Of a stretch of 64,000 nt of DNA, positions 23,660-31,380 are shown piece after piece. Each line of letters starts with the position of its first letter. The stretch's first letter is position 1. Below the pieces are notes generated by a model. That model was given only the letters and a program-made list of their open reading frames with translations, ran no database searches and was not told the DNA's origin. Where the stretch lies: NCBI RefSeq assembly GCF_021432085.1, contig NZ_CP090366.1:3782001-3846000 (forward strand), read 5' to 3'. Source of the stretch: Stutzerimonas kunmingensis (GTDB lineage Bacteria; Pseudomonadota; Gammaproteobacteria; Pseudomonadales; Pseudomonadaceae). The position numbers and the translations under genes were made by a program.

Positions 23660-25618
23660 ATGCCTTTTCCCCGACATGCTCAGCTTCGTTATCTCGCCCT
23701 GCTTCTGGGCCTCTGGCTCGGCACCTTCGTGCTGACTCGCTCGGCGTTGCTCGTCGCGCACTGGCAGGAGGCGACCGCCGGCCCGCTCGACATCCTGCGC
23801 ATCTATGCCGAAGGCGCGATCTACGACCTGGCCTACCTGGCCTTTGCCGCCGTGCCGCTGGCGCTGTATCTCGCGCTCTGCCCGCGAAAGATCTGGGCCA
23901 GCCGCTGGCACCGCTTCGGCCTGCGCCTGCTGCTGGTGCTGAGCCTCTACGCGATGCTGTTCACCGCGGTGGCCGAGTGGCTGTTCTGGGACGAGTTCGG
24001 CGTGCGCTTCAACTTCATCGCAGTGGATTACCTGGTCTACTCCGACGAGGTCATCCACAACATCATGGAGTCCTACCCGCTCTTCACCCTGCTCGGCCTG
24101 CTCGCCGCTCTGGCCCTGGCACTCGGCCTGGCCCTGCAGCGGCCGCTCAGCCGCGCCCTTGCCGCGCCGAGCCTGCCCTGGCGCGGGAGCCTGGCGACGC
24201 TGGCCGGCGTAGCGGGCCTGGCACTGGCCGCGGCACTGGTGGTTGGCCAGGACTTTCCGCGCGGCAGCGGCGGCAACGCCTACCAGCGCGAGCTGGCGAG
24301 CAACGGCCCGTTCCAGTTCTTCGCCGCCTTTCGCAACAACGAGCTGGACTATCCGCAGTTCTACGCCACGCTGCCCGACGCCGAGATCGGCAGCCGCCTG
24401 CGCCGGGAAGTCGCCGAGCCGAATGCGCGCTTCCTCGGCAAAGACCCGCTGGACATCCGCCGGGCGATCGACAACCCCGGCCAGCCGCGTCATCTGAACG
24501 TCGTGCTGGTGACCATCGAGAGCCTCAGCGCCAAGTACCTGGGCAGCTTCGGCGACGCGCGCGGGCTGACCCCCAACCTCGACGAGCTGCGCAAGCACAG
24601 CCTGACCTTCACCAACTTCTACGCCACCGGCACGCGCACCACCCGTGGCCTGGAGGCGATCACCCTGTCCGTGCCGCCGACTCCGGGGCGCTCGATCGTC
24701 AAGCGCATCGGTCGCGAGAGCGGCTTCGCCAGCCTCGGCCAGCAACTCGGCGCCCAGGGTTACGACAGCGTGTTCCTCTACGGTGGGCGCGGCTATTTCG
24801 ACAACATGAGCGCCTTCTTCGGCGGCAACGGCTACCGCGTGGTCGACCAGAGCAGCGCCGACGAAGCGGACATCCACTTCAAGAATGCCTGGGGCATGGC
24901 CGACGAGGACCTCTATGCCCTGGCCATGCGCGAGGCCGATGCCGACCACGCCGCCGGCAAGCCGTTCCTGCTGCAGCTGCTGACCACCTCCAACCACCGC
25001 CCCTACACCTACCCGGACGGCCGCATCGACATCCCCTCCGGCGAGGGCCGCGAAGGTGCGGTGAAGTACACCGACTACGCCATCGGCCAGTTCCTCGACA
25101 AGGCGCGGCGCAAGCCCTGGTTCAAGGACACGCTGTTCGTCTTCGTCGCCGACCATACCGCCGGCAGCGCCGGCTCGCAGGACCTGCCGGTGGCCAACTA
25201 CCACATTCCGCTGTTCGTCTACGCGCCGGGCCTGATCGAGCCGCGCGAGTTCACCGGGCTGGCCAGCCAGATCGACCTGGCCCCGACTCTGCTCGGCCTG
25301 CTGAACATGGATTACGTGTCGACCTTCTTCGGCCGCAACCTGTTGCGCGAGGATGCCGCGCCGGGACGCGCACTGATCGGCAACTACCAGCACCTGGGCC
25401 TGTTCGACGGCCGCGACCTGGCGATCCTCAGCCCGCGCCTGCAGGTACGTCGGCATGACGAGGCGCTGCGCTCGAGCCGCGAATCCGAGGCACCGCTGAG
25501 CGACCCGCTGGTGCAGCGCGACATCGCCTACTACCAGGGCGCGAGCTACAACTACCGCCAGGGCCTGCTGAGCTGGCGGGCGCCAGCACCGCACGCCGAT
25601 CAGCTCAGCCAACGCTAG
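23660..25618 (+). CDS. LtaS/sulfatase-family membrane protein
   Basis: A 652-residue protein with about five N-terminal membrane helices and a periplasmic sulfatase-fold domain. Motifs: VVLVTIESLSAKYLGSF (metal site, near residue 288), FYATGTRTTRGLEAI (nucleophile Thr loop), FLYGGRGYFDNMSAFF, LTTSNHRPYTYP and FVFVADHTAGSAG (metal ligands). It resembles phosphoglycerol transferases of the LtaS/MdoB type. The ATG at 23660 is preferred over a GTG 12 bp upstream because a weak GGAT site sits at the right distance. It is followed by a PAP2 phosphatase gene 39 bp downstream and is divergent from colRS. Confidence 0.82.
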   Translation: MPFPRHAQLRYLALLLGLWLGTFVLTRSALLVAHWQEATAGPLDILRIYAEGAIYDLAYLAFAAVPLALYLALCPRKIWASRWHRFGLRLLLVLSLYAMLFTAVAEWLFWDEFGVRFNFIAVDYLVYSDEVIHNIMESYPLFTLLGLLAALALALGLALQRPLSRALAAPSLPWRGSLATLAGVAGLALAAALVVGQDFPRGSGGNAYQRELASNGPFQFFAAFRNNELDYPQFYATLPDAEIGSRLRREVAEPNARFLGKDPLDIRRAIDNPGQPRHLNVVLVTIESLSAKYLGSFGDARGLTPNLDELRKHSLTFTNFYATGTRTTRGLEAITLSVPPTPGRSIVKRIGRESGFASLGQQLGAQGYDSVFLYGGRGYFDNMSAFFGGNGYRVVDQSSADEADIHFKNAWGMADEDLYALAMREADADHAAGKPFLLQLLTTSNHRPYTYPDGRIDIPSGEGREGAVKYTDYAIGQFLDKARRKPWFKDTLFVFVADHTAGSAGSQDLPVANYHIPLFVYAPGLIEPREFTGLASQIDLAPTLLGLLNMDYVSTFFGRNLLREDAAPGRALIGNYQHLGLFDGRDLAILSPRLQVRRHDEALRSSRESEAPLSDPLVQRDIAYYQGASYNYRQGLLSWRAPAPHADQLSQR

Positions 25619-25657
25619 ACCGACCCGGCGCCCGACCAGGGCGCCTCTGGAGTTCCG

Positions 25658-26398
25658 ATGCCCCGCCTACCCGACCGCTGCGAAAGCAGCCGCCCGTACA
25701 ATTTCGTCCTTGGTTTCGGCGTGCCCGCCGCGCTGATGCTGGCACTGCTGATCGGCGACCCCAGCGAACTCGACTTCGCCTTCTCCCGGCTGTTCTACGA
25801 GCCGGGCGTCGGTTTCGTCGGCCGACACAGCTGGCTGCTCGAGGACTTCCTGCACGACCGCGTCAAGCAGGCGGTGATCGTCATCGGCGTGCTGGCCATC
25901 GCCGGCTTTCTGGTCAGCCTGCTGCCGACGCGCCTGGCGCGCTGGCGCCGCTCGCTGGGTTACCTGGTGCTGGCACTCGGCGTGTCGACCAGCATCGTCA
26001 CCCCGCTCAAGGCCCTGACCGGCGTGCATTGCCCCTGGAGCCTGACCGACTTTGGCGGCCAGGAGACCTTCACGCCGCTGCTGGCCGAACGCGCACCTAC
26101 GCTCAAGCCCGGTCGCTGCTGGCCCGGCGGGCACGCCTCGGCGGGCTTCTCGCTGCTGGCGCTGTTCTTCGTGTTGCGCGACCGCCGCCCGCGCCTGGCG
26201 CGCTACGCGCTGGGGCTGGCACTGGGCCTGGGCACGGTGATGTCGCTGGGCCGGGTCATGCAGGGCGCGCACTTCCTCTCGCACAACCTGTGGACGCTGC
26301 TGTTCGACTGGACGATCTGCCTGGCCTGCTACCGCCTGGTGCTCTATCGGCCGGCGCCGGCTCTGCAAGGTGCCGTCGCCGTCGAGCCCGCGCTCTAG
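25658..26398 (+). CDS. PAP2-family membrane phosphatase (lipid A/undecaprenyl-phosphatase-like)
   Basis: A 246-residue inner-membrane protein with five or six hydrophobic segments. PAP2 motifs in order are KALTGVHCPW (motif 1), PGGHASAGFSLLAL (motif 2, catalytic His) and SLGRVMQGAHFLSHNLW (motif 3). Motif 3 has SHNLW where many family members have a final Asp; that variant is seen in proteobacterial lipid-A-type phosphatases. A similar PAP2 gene lies in the ColR regulon of P. putida. It is translationally close to the LtaS-family gene and followed by an intrinsic terminator. Confidence 0.84.
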   Translation: MPRLPDRCESSRPYNFVLGFGVPAALMLALLIGDPSELDFAFSRLFYEPGVGFVGRHSWLLEDFLHDRVKQAVIVIGVLAIAGFLVSLLPTRLARWRRSLGYLVLALGVSTSIVTPLKALTGVHCPWSLTDFGGQETFTPLLAERAPTLKPGRCWPGGHASAGFSLLALFFVLRDRRPRLARYALGLALGLGTVMSLGRVMQGAHFLSHNLWTLLFDWTICLACYRLVLYRPAPALQGAVAVEPAL

Positions 26399-26416
26399 TC
26401 AGCCGCCGGAAACGAC

Positions 26417-26451
26417 AAAGGCGCAGGGTGCGGTTGCCCCTGCGCCTTTTT
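26417..26451 (+). terminator. Intrinsic terminator after the PAP2 gene
   Basis: GGCGCAGGG (26420-26428) pairs with CCCTGCGCC (26438-26446) around a 9-base loop and is followed by TTTTT. An AAA run before the stem lets it also work in reverse, suiting the convergent lipoprotein gene. Confidence 0.85.
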
Positions 26452-26475
26452 CTCGTCTGGACCTCGGCCGCTGGC

Positions 26476-26889
26476 TCAGCGATGGAAGGCCTCGGCCCGG
26501 TCCTGGTCGACCTGATGACGCCACTCGCGGTCACGCTGGCGCTGCCAGGCATCGCCACGCCGCGACGGCAGGCCACCGCTGCCCAGCGGCAGCGCCTCGC
26601 ACTGGCGATAGCCGTCATCCCAGCCCTGCGCATAGAGCGGCTGGCTCAGGTAGCGCGGCACGTCCTTGCGAAATGCGGCCATGGCGCCGGCGGCCTGGCG
26701 GCCGCTGCTGCAACCGGCACCATAGCCCTCGAGGTAGGCCGGCGGATAGCCGTCGCCGGCGGGCTGAGCGGGGTCACCCTGACAGCCCGCCAGCACCAGT
26801 GCGGCGAACAACAGCGCCCGCGGCGCAGCGGCAGGCCGCCCCGCACGAGACCGGGTCGAGGAGCAATCAGGCAAACGGCGCATGAACAT
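26476..26889 (-). CDS. Small lipoprotein of unknown function
   Basis: A 137-residue protein with an Arg-rich N terminus, a hydrophobic stretch and a lipobox LVLAGC, giving lipidated Cys36. The mature part has GYPPAYLEGYGAGCSSGRQAAGAM, RYLSQPLYAQGWDDGYRQC and a charged C terminus (RQRDREWRHQVDQDRAEAF). The repeated aromatic/Gly pattern with YxxGYxxG and WDDGYxxC is seen in small pseudomonad envelope proteins, but I do not recognise a named family. A degenerate ColR-like box lies about 93 bp upstream. It converges on the PAP2 gene across a shared terminator. Confidence 0.7.
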   Translation of the reverse strand: MFMRRLPDCSSTRSRAGRPAAAPRALLFAALVLAGCQGDPAQPAGDGYPPAYLEGYGAGCSSGRQAAGAMAAFRKDVPRYLSQPLYAQGWDDGYRQCEALPLGSGGLPSRRGDAWQRQRDREWRHQVDQDRAEAFHR

Positions 26890-26981
26890 CGAATCACCCT
26901 GCAGGAGGCGACCGCACGCAGGCAGCGCGCGGCATCCGAAGCAGTCTGCGCGGGGCGCCGTCAGGGTTCCGTCAAACCGGC

Positions 26982-26997
26982 GTGAATGAAACGTGAA
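26982..26997 (-). promoter_or_regulatory. Degenerate ColR-like box upstream of the lipoprotein gene
   Basis: On the minus strand TTCACGTTTCATTCAC fits 11 of 13 specified positions of the remembered ColR consensus and points at the lipoprotein gene starting at 26889. Confidence 0.32.
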
Positions 26998-27044
26998 GCC
27001 GCGGGCGCCGGCCCGCCACTCGACCAGCGGCGAGGCCGCTGGCT

Positions 27045-27989
27045 TCAGCCCTCGCGGCGAAAGCTGTAGAACAGGTTCGGTTCGCTGACTACGTATAGCG
27101 TGCCGTCATTGTCGATCGTCACGCCTTCGGGCTGCGGTGCCGAGCGTTTCAGATCGCTGAACAGGCCGTTGAGGCTGCGGTAGCTGAGCATCCGCCCGTC
27201 GCCGCTGAGCTCCATCACCAGATGCGACTCGTCGCTGAGCAGAATCAGGTGGCCGGTGGCGGCATCGAAGTGGATGTCCGAAAGGTCGGTGGCGAACACC
27301 TGGCCCGTGATCCAGTCGCTGTGGTCGCGCACCTTCAGCTGCAGCCCCCCGTCGAGGCTTGCCGCCACGCCATCGACCTCGTAGAGCTGGCGCGGGTCGC
27401 GCTCCTTGACGATGAACATGCGGTCGCCCGCGGCATCGTAGGTCACCCCTTCGAAACCCTTGTTGCCGTTGAGGTTGATGCCCAGGGAAAAGAACCTGGC
27501 CTCGGCGCTGTCGATGGTGCGCGGCACGGCCGGCAACTGGAAGATGCTCACCTGCTGGGCCCGTTCGTCGGACACCGCCACGCGCCCGCCGCCCATGTAG
27601 GTGAGCCCTTCAATGTCGCCAAAACCCTGCAGCGGATAGCGCTCGAGCAGCTCGCCGGTCTTGCTCAGCGCGACGATTTCGGTCGGCCCACCGTTGACCA
27701 CGCCCAACAGGCGGTCAAGGTCGGTGTCATAGGTGATGGCCGACAGGTTGCGTGCGATGCCCTCGATCGGCTTGGCGTCGATCTGCACCCGGTAGGCGGG
27801 CAGCCAGCGATTGGCGACGCCCTGATCGGTGACGTTCATCTGCCGGGTCAGGTAGAAGTACAGCCGCTCGTCCCAGTGCAACGCCACACCGACGCCCAGG
27901 CCGACCAGCAGCGCCAGCAGGCCGAACAGCCGACGCCGGCCGAACCGCAGCTTCAGGCGTTGCCCGGGGTAAAGGGAGATCTGCATCAT
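27045..27989 (-). CDS. SdiA-regulated-family beta-propeller protein
   Basis: A 314-residue protein anchored by one N-terminal membrane helix (RRLFGLLALLVGLGVGVALHW, about 19-39) with a periplasmic domain. Repeats such as ITYDTDLDRLLGVVNGG, GLTYMGGGRVAVSDE, GVTYDAAGDRMFIVKERDP, IHFDAATGHLILLSDES and GVTIDNDGTLYVVSEPN are the YncE/SdiA-regulated propeller blades with acidic metal or phosphate-binding loops. Its biochemical role is not known. AGGA precedes the ATG. It is divergent from the YkvA-type gene. Confidence 0.78.
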   Translation of the reverse strand: MMQISLYPGQRLKLRFGRRRLFGLLALLVGLGVGVALHWDERLYFYLTRQMNVTDQGVANRWLPAYRVQIDAKPIEGIARNLSAITYDTDLDRLLGVVNGGPTEIVALSKTGELLERYPLQGFGDIEGLTYMGGGRVAVSDERAQQVSIFQLPAVPRTIDSAEARFFSLGINLNGNKGFEGVTYDAAGDRMFIVKERDPRQLYEVDGVAASLDGGLQLKVRDHSDWITGQVFATDLSDIHFDAATGHLILLSDESHLVMELSGDGRMLSYRSLNGLFSDLKRSAPQPEGVTIDNDGTLYVVSEPNLFYSFRREG

Positions 27990-28042
27990 CGTGGTACTTC
28001 CTCGTCCTGGCGCCGCCAGTTCTGTTCGGTAAGGAGCGTCCA

Positions 28043-28453
28043 GTGCCCGTGCTGTCCCGTTTCATGGCCCGCCTGCAAGGCTGGGCCCGTGCCCTCAAGC
28101 GCGACGTCATGGCGCTCTGGTTCTGCGCCCGCCACCCGGCGCTGCCCTGGTGGCTGCGCCTGCTGACCCTGGCCATCGTCGCCTACGCCCTGAGCCCGAT
28201 CGACCTGATCCCCGACTTCATTCCGCTGCTCGGCTACCTCGACGACCTGCTGCTTCTGCCGCTGGGCATCTGGCTGGTACTGCGCCTGACGCCGCCGCAG
28301 GTGCTGGCCGAAAGCCGAGAGCAGGCGCTGGCCTGGGAGGCACGGCGTGCGGCCCGCCCGACCAGTCGCGCCGGTGCCTTGGCAGTCGTGCTGATCTGGC
28401 TGCTCGGCGCCGCGCTGGCCGGCTACTGGCTGCTCGGGCAAGGCCGACCATAA
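28043..28453 (+). CDS. YkvA-family (DUF1232) membrane protein
   Basis: A 136-residue protein starting at a GTG that follows AAGGAG at ideal spacing. The DUF1232 core is LPWWLRLLTLAIVAYALSPIDLIPDFIPLLGYLDDLLLLPLGIWLVLR, of which YALSPIDLIPDFIPLLG is the diagnostic motif. A second C-terminal membrane helix (ALAVVLIWLLGAALAGYWLL) follows a charged segment. Function is unknown. It stands alone between the divergent propeller gene and the hemolysin-family operon. Confidence 0.8.
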   Translation: MPVLSRFMARLQGWARALKRDVMALWFCARHPALPWWLRLLTLAIVAYALSPIDLIPDFIPLLGYLDDLLLLPLGIWLVLRLTPPQVLAESREQALAWEARRAARPTSRAGALAVVLIWLLGAALAGYWLLGQGRP

Positions 28454-28463
28454 CCAGCACCTT

Positions 28464-28479
28464 GTGAAAAAAACGTAAC
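28464..28479 (-). promoter_or_regulatory. ColR-like box upstream of the hemolysin-family operon
   Basis: On the minus strand GTTACGTTTTTTTCAC fits 12 of 13 specified positions of the remembered ColR consensus and shares the 13-mer GTGAAAAAAACGT (plus strand) with the site at 21601. It faces away from the operon that starts at 28575, so its target is uncertain. Confidence 0.42.
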
Positions 28480-28509
28480 GGCCGAGCGCCGCCAGAACAG
28501 CGCTCGCCG

Positions 28510-28542
28510 CTTAAGACTGCCTTAAGTTTGCCGCCGCAGACT
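28510..28542 (+). promoter_or_regulatory. CTTAAG tandem box and -10 of the hemolysin-family operon
   Basis: CTTAAG (28510-28515), 5 bp, CTTAAG (28521-28526), 10 bp, CAGACT (28537-28542). A direct repeat of CTTAAG with 11-bp periodicity is the binding pattern of PmrA/BqsR/QseB-type OmpR regulators. One such regulator is encoded in this operon at 32913, so autoregulation is likely. Confidence 0.68.
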
Positions 28543-28574
28543 CCAGCCCAGATTCCTGAACCGAGGTTCCCCGA

Positions 28575-29264
28575 ATGGAACTCCCCTGGGTTGATCACAC
28601 TGACGTACTGGCACGCATCGGCCGCGAGCGGCCGATGACCCTGCAACTGGCCCAACCCGATCAAGGCGAGCGCCGCATGGCGCTGGAAGCCTTCATCCAC
28701 CAGCGCTTCGCCGAGCACTACGGGGCGCACGTGAAGCACTTCATGCCCTGCCTGCTTGGCCTGCACGACGAAGACGGCACCGTGCAGGGCGCGGTCGGCC
28801 TGCGCAGCGCGCGGCGCCGCCCGCTGTTTCTCGAGCGTTATCTGGACGCACCGATCGAAGAGGCCGTCAGCCTGCGCAGCGGCCGGGCGATCCCCCGCGA
28901 GGAGATCGTCGAGGTCGGCAACCTGGCCGCCTTCGGCAATGCCTCGGCACGCCTGTTGATCGTCGCGCTGACCGACCTGCTGGTCGCCCAGGGCTTTCGC
29001 TGGGTGGTGTTCACCGGTACTCCGGCGCTGCTCAACAGCTTCCAGCGTCTGGCGCTGACGCCGCTGCCCCTGGGCCTGGCCGATCCGGCACGAATGGGCG
29101 ACGAGCTGCCGGACTGGGGCAGCTACTACGCCAGCCGCCCGCAGGTGATGGCCGGCGAGATCCTGCCCGGCCACCAGCATCTGCTGCAGCTCGGCGTGTA
29201 CGCCAGGCTTGGCTATCAGCCGCTGTTCGATACCAGCGAGGTGCCCCATGCAGCCTGCAGCTGA
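28575..29264 (+). CDS. Thermostable hemolysin family protein (acyltransferase-like fold)
   Basis: A 229-residue protein of the thermostable hemolysin (delta-VPH) family. The sequence LEAFIHQRFAEHYGAHVKHFMPCLLGLHD, GAVGLRSARRRPLFLERYLD, EEIVEVGNLAAFGNASARLLIVALTDLLVAQGFRWVVFTGT is the family core. Its FxxxY/EVGNLA pattern resembles autoinducer-synthase/GNAT-type acyltransferases, so an acyl-transfer function is likelier than true hemolysis; this is inference. It is the first gene of a tight operon with an acyl-AMP ligase, a diiron enzyme and a dehydrogenase. GAGG precedes the ATG. Confidence 0.78.
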   Translation: MELPWVDHTDVLARIGRERPMTLQLAQPDQGERRMALEAFIHQRFAEHYGAHVKHFMPCLLGLHDEDGTVQGAVGLRSARRRPLFLERYLDAPIEEAVSLRSGRAIPREEIVEVGNLAAFGNASARLLIVALTDLLVAQGFRWVVFTGTPALLNSFQRLALTPLPLGLADPARMGDELPDWGSYYASRPQVMAGEILPGHQHLLQLGVYARLGYQPLFDTSEVPHAACS

Positions 29265-30693
29265 ACGCTTCTGGACGGCCCTTGAACAGCACAGCGGTAT
29301 TGCCCTGAGCGAGGGCACGCGCCAGCTGAGCTATGCCGAACTGCGCCACGAGGTCGCCGCCCGTGCCAGCCGGCTCGAAGCGCTCGGCGTCGCGCGCGTC
29401 GCGCTGGCCCTGGACAATGGCCTGGAATGGGCGCTGTGGGACCTCGCGCTGCTGCGCGCCGGGCTGGTCTGCGTACCGCTGCCGGGCTTTTTCTCGCCGG
29501 CGCAGCAGGCGCACGTGCTGGAACACGCGGGCATCGATTGCCTGATCGGGGCGACCCCGGCACCGATCGAGCGCAGCAGCTTCACCGCCCAGGAGCCCGG
29601 CCTGTACCTGCGTCAGCCGGGCGCCGTCACCGCGGTGCCGCCCGGCACCCTGAAAATCACCTATACCTCCGGCACCACCGGCCAGCCCAAGGGCGTGTGC
29701 CTGGATGCACGCGCACAGCTCGCGGTGGCCGAGAGCCTGCGGCAGGCCAGCCTGCCGTGCGACGTGCGCCAGCACCTGTGCGTGCTGCCGCTGGCGACGC
29801 TGCTGGAGAACATCGCCGGGCTCTATGCGCCGCTGCTGGCCGGCGCACGGGTCGAGCTGCGCCCGCTGGCGGAGATCGGTTTCAGCGGTGCGGCGGGCTT
29901 CGAGCTGCAACGTTTGCTGGTCACGCTGCAGACAAGCCAGCCGCACAGCCTGATCCTGCTGCCGCAGCTGTTGCTGGCTCTGGTCAGCGCCGCCGAGCAG
30001 GGCGTGCCGATGCCGACCTCGCTGCGCTTTATCGCGGTCGGTGGCGGCCGCGTCGCGCCGCAGCTGTTGGAGCGCGCCGAGCGGCTCGGCCTACCGGTGT
30101 TCGAGGGCTACGGCCTGTCCGAGTGCGCCTCGGTGGTCTGCCTGAACACACCCGAGGCACGGCGCATCGGCACGGTCGGCCGGCCGCTGGCGCACGTCGA
30201 ACTGCGCTTGGCCGACGATGGCGAGGTACTGGTGCGCGGCCCGCATATGCTCGGCTACCTCGGCGAACCGCCGCAGGTCGGCGAGTGGCTGCCGACCGGC
30301 GACCTCGGCCACTTCGAGGATGGCTTCCTGATCCTGCACGGGCGCAAGAAGCACCAGTTCGTCACCGCCTACGGGCGCAACGTCAACCCGGAATGGGTGG
30401 AGGCCGAGCTGGTGCAGCAGGCAGCCATCGCTCAGGCCTGGCTGCATGGCGAGGCACTGGCACAGAACGCCGCCGTGCTGGTGCCCAGACGCGGCGATTG
30501 CAGCGATGCCGAGCTGCGGGCGGCAGTCGAGCGGGTCAACGCCGGCTTGCCGGACTACGCCCGCGTGCACCACTGGCTGCGCGCCGCCGAGCCCTTCACC
30601 GCCGGCAACGGCCTGGCCACCGCCAACGGCCGGCTGCGTCGCAACGCCCTCTTCAACCATTACCAATCGGCGATCAACGCCCTTCTGTCCTGA
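29248..30693 (+). CDS. AMP-dependent acyl ligase (ANL superfamily)
   Basis: A 481-residue adenylate-forming enzyme. A3 P-loop ITYTSGTTGQPKGV at 137-150, A5 EGYGLSECAS at 286-295, A7 TGDLG at 350-354 and A8 GRKKHQFVTAYGRNVNPEWVEAEL at 365-388 are all present. The A10 segment reads ATANGRLRR (457-465), with Arg462 where the catalytic Lys normally sits. It probably activates a fatty or other carboxylic acid for transfer by a neighbour. It overlaps the hemolysin-family gene by 17 bp. No carrier-protein gene is adjacent, so CoA or direct amide/ester transfer is possible. Confidence 0.83.
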   Translation: MQPAAERFWTALEQHSGIALSEGTRQLSYAELRHEVAARASRLEALGVARVALALDNGLEWALWDLALLRAGLVCVPLPGFFSPAQQAHVLEHAGIDCLIGATPAPIERSSFTAQEPGLYLRQPGAVTAVPPGTLKITYTSGTTGQPKGVCLDARAQLAVAESLRQASLPCDVRQHLCVLPLATLLENIAGLYAPLLAGARVELRPLAEIGFSGAAGFELQRLLVTLQTSQPHSLILLPQLLLALVSAAEQGVPMPTSLRFIAVGGGRVAPQLLERAERLGLPVFEGYGLSECASVVCLNTPEARRIGTVGRPLAHVELRLADDGEVLVRGPHMLGYLGEPPQVGEWLPTGDLGHFEDGFLILHGRKKHQFVTAYGRNVNPEWVEAELVQQAAIAQAWLHGEALAQNAAVLVPRRGDCSDAELRAAVERVNAGLPDYARVHHWLRAAEPFTAGNGLATANGRLRRNALFNHYQSAINALLS

Positions 30694-30708
30694 CTTTCGA
30701 GGTTCATC

Positions 30709-31380
30709 ATGGATTTCTTCGACCAGTTGCAACACCAGACCAATGCCGAGCGCGAATACCTGCTTGGCGCGCCGATCATCCACTCCGCGCTCGCCGGCAC
30801 CGCGACCCACGAGCAGTACATCGCCTTCCTGACCCAGGCCTACCACCACGTCAAGCACACGGTGCCGCTGTTGATGGCTTGCGGCGCACGCCTGCCGGAA
30901 CGGCTGGAGTGGCTGCGCGAGGCGATCGCCGAATACATCGAGGAAGAAATCGGCCATCAGGAATGGATCCTCAACGACATCCGCGCCTGTGGCGGCGATG
31001 CCGAGGCGGTGCGCCACGGCCAGCCGGCGCTGCCCACCGAACTGATGGTCGCTTACGTCTACGACCACATCGCGCGACACAACCCGGCGAGCTTCTTCGG
31101 CATGGTCAACGTGCTCGAAGGCACCAGCATCGCCCTGGCGACCCAGGCCGCCGGCGTGCTGCAGGACAAACTTCAGCTGCCGGCCAAGGCGTTCAGCTAC
31201 CTGACCTCGCATGGCAGCCTGGACCTGGAACACATCGAATTCTTCAAGCGCCTGATGAACCGCCTCGACGACGAGGACGACAAGGCCGCCGTGGTGCACA
31301 CCGCGCGCGTCGTCTACCGCCTCTACGGCGACATCTTCCGCAGCCTGAGCGCGCCGGAGCACGACCATGCAACTGCGTGA
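30709..31380 (+). CDS. Heme-oxygenase-like diiron oxidase/oxygenase (HDO, iron-containing redox enzyme family)
   Basis: A 223-residue helical protein of the TenA/heme-oxygenase fold. Candidate iron ligands follow the HDO pattern: EEEIGHQEW (Glu78-80 and His83), NVLEGTS (Glu137) and SLDLEHIEF (Asp172, His175), with AYHHVKH (His46, 47, 50) earlier. HDOs use two irons and oxygen to cleave or oxidise small substrates, such as fatty acids in UndA or amino acids in BesC. The gene sits between an acyl ligase and a dehydrogenase, so it may modify the activated acid or its product. GAGG precedes the ATG. Confidence 0.82.
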   Translation: MDFFDQLQHQTNAEREYLLGAPIIHSALAGTATHEQYIAFLTQAYHHVKHTVPLLMACGARLPERLEWLREAIAEYIEEEIGHQEWILNDIRACGGDAEAVRHGQPALPTELMVAYVYDHIARHNPASFFGMVNVLEGTSIALATQAAGVLQDKLQLPAKAFSYLTSHGSLDLEHIEFFKRLMNRLDDEDDKAAVVHTARVVYRLYGDIFRSLSAPEHDHATA

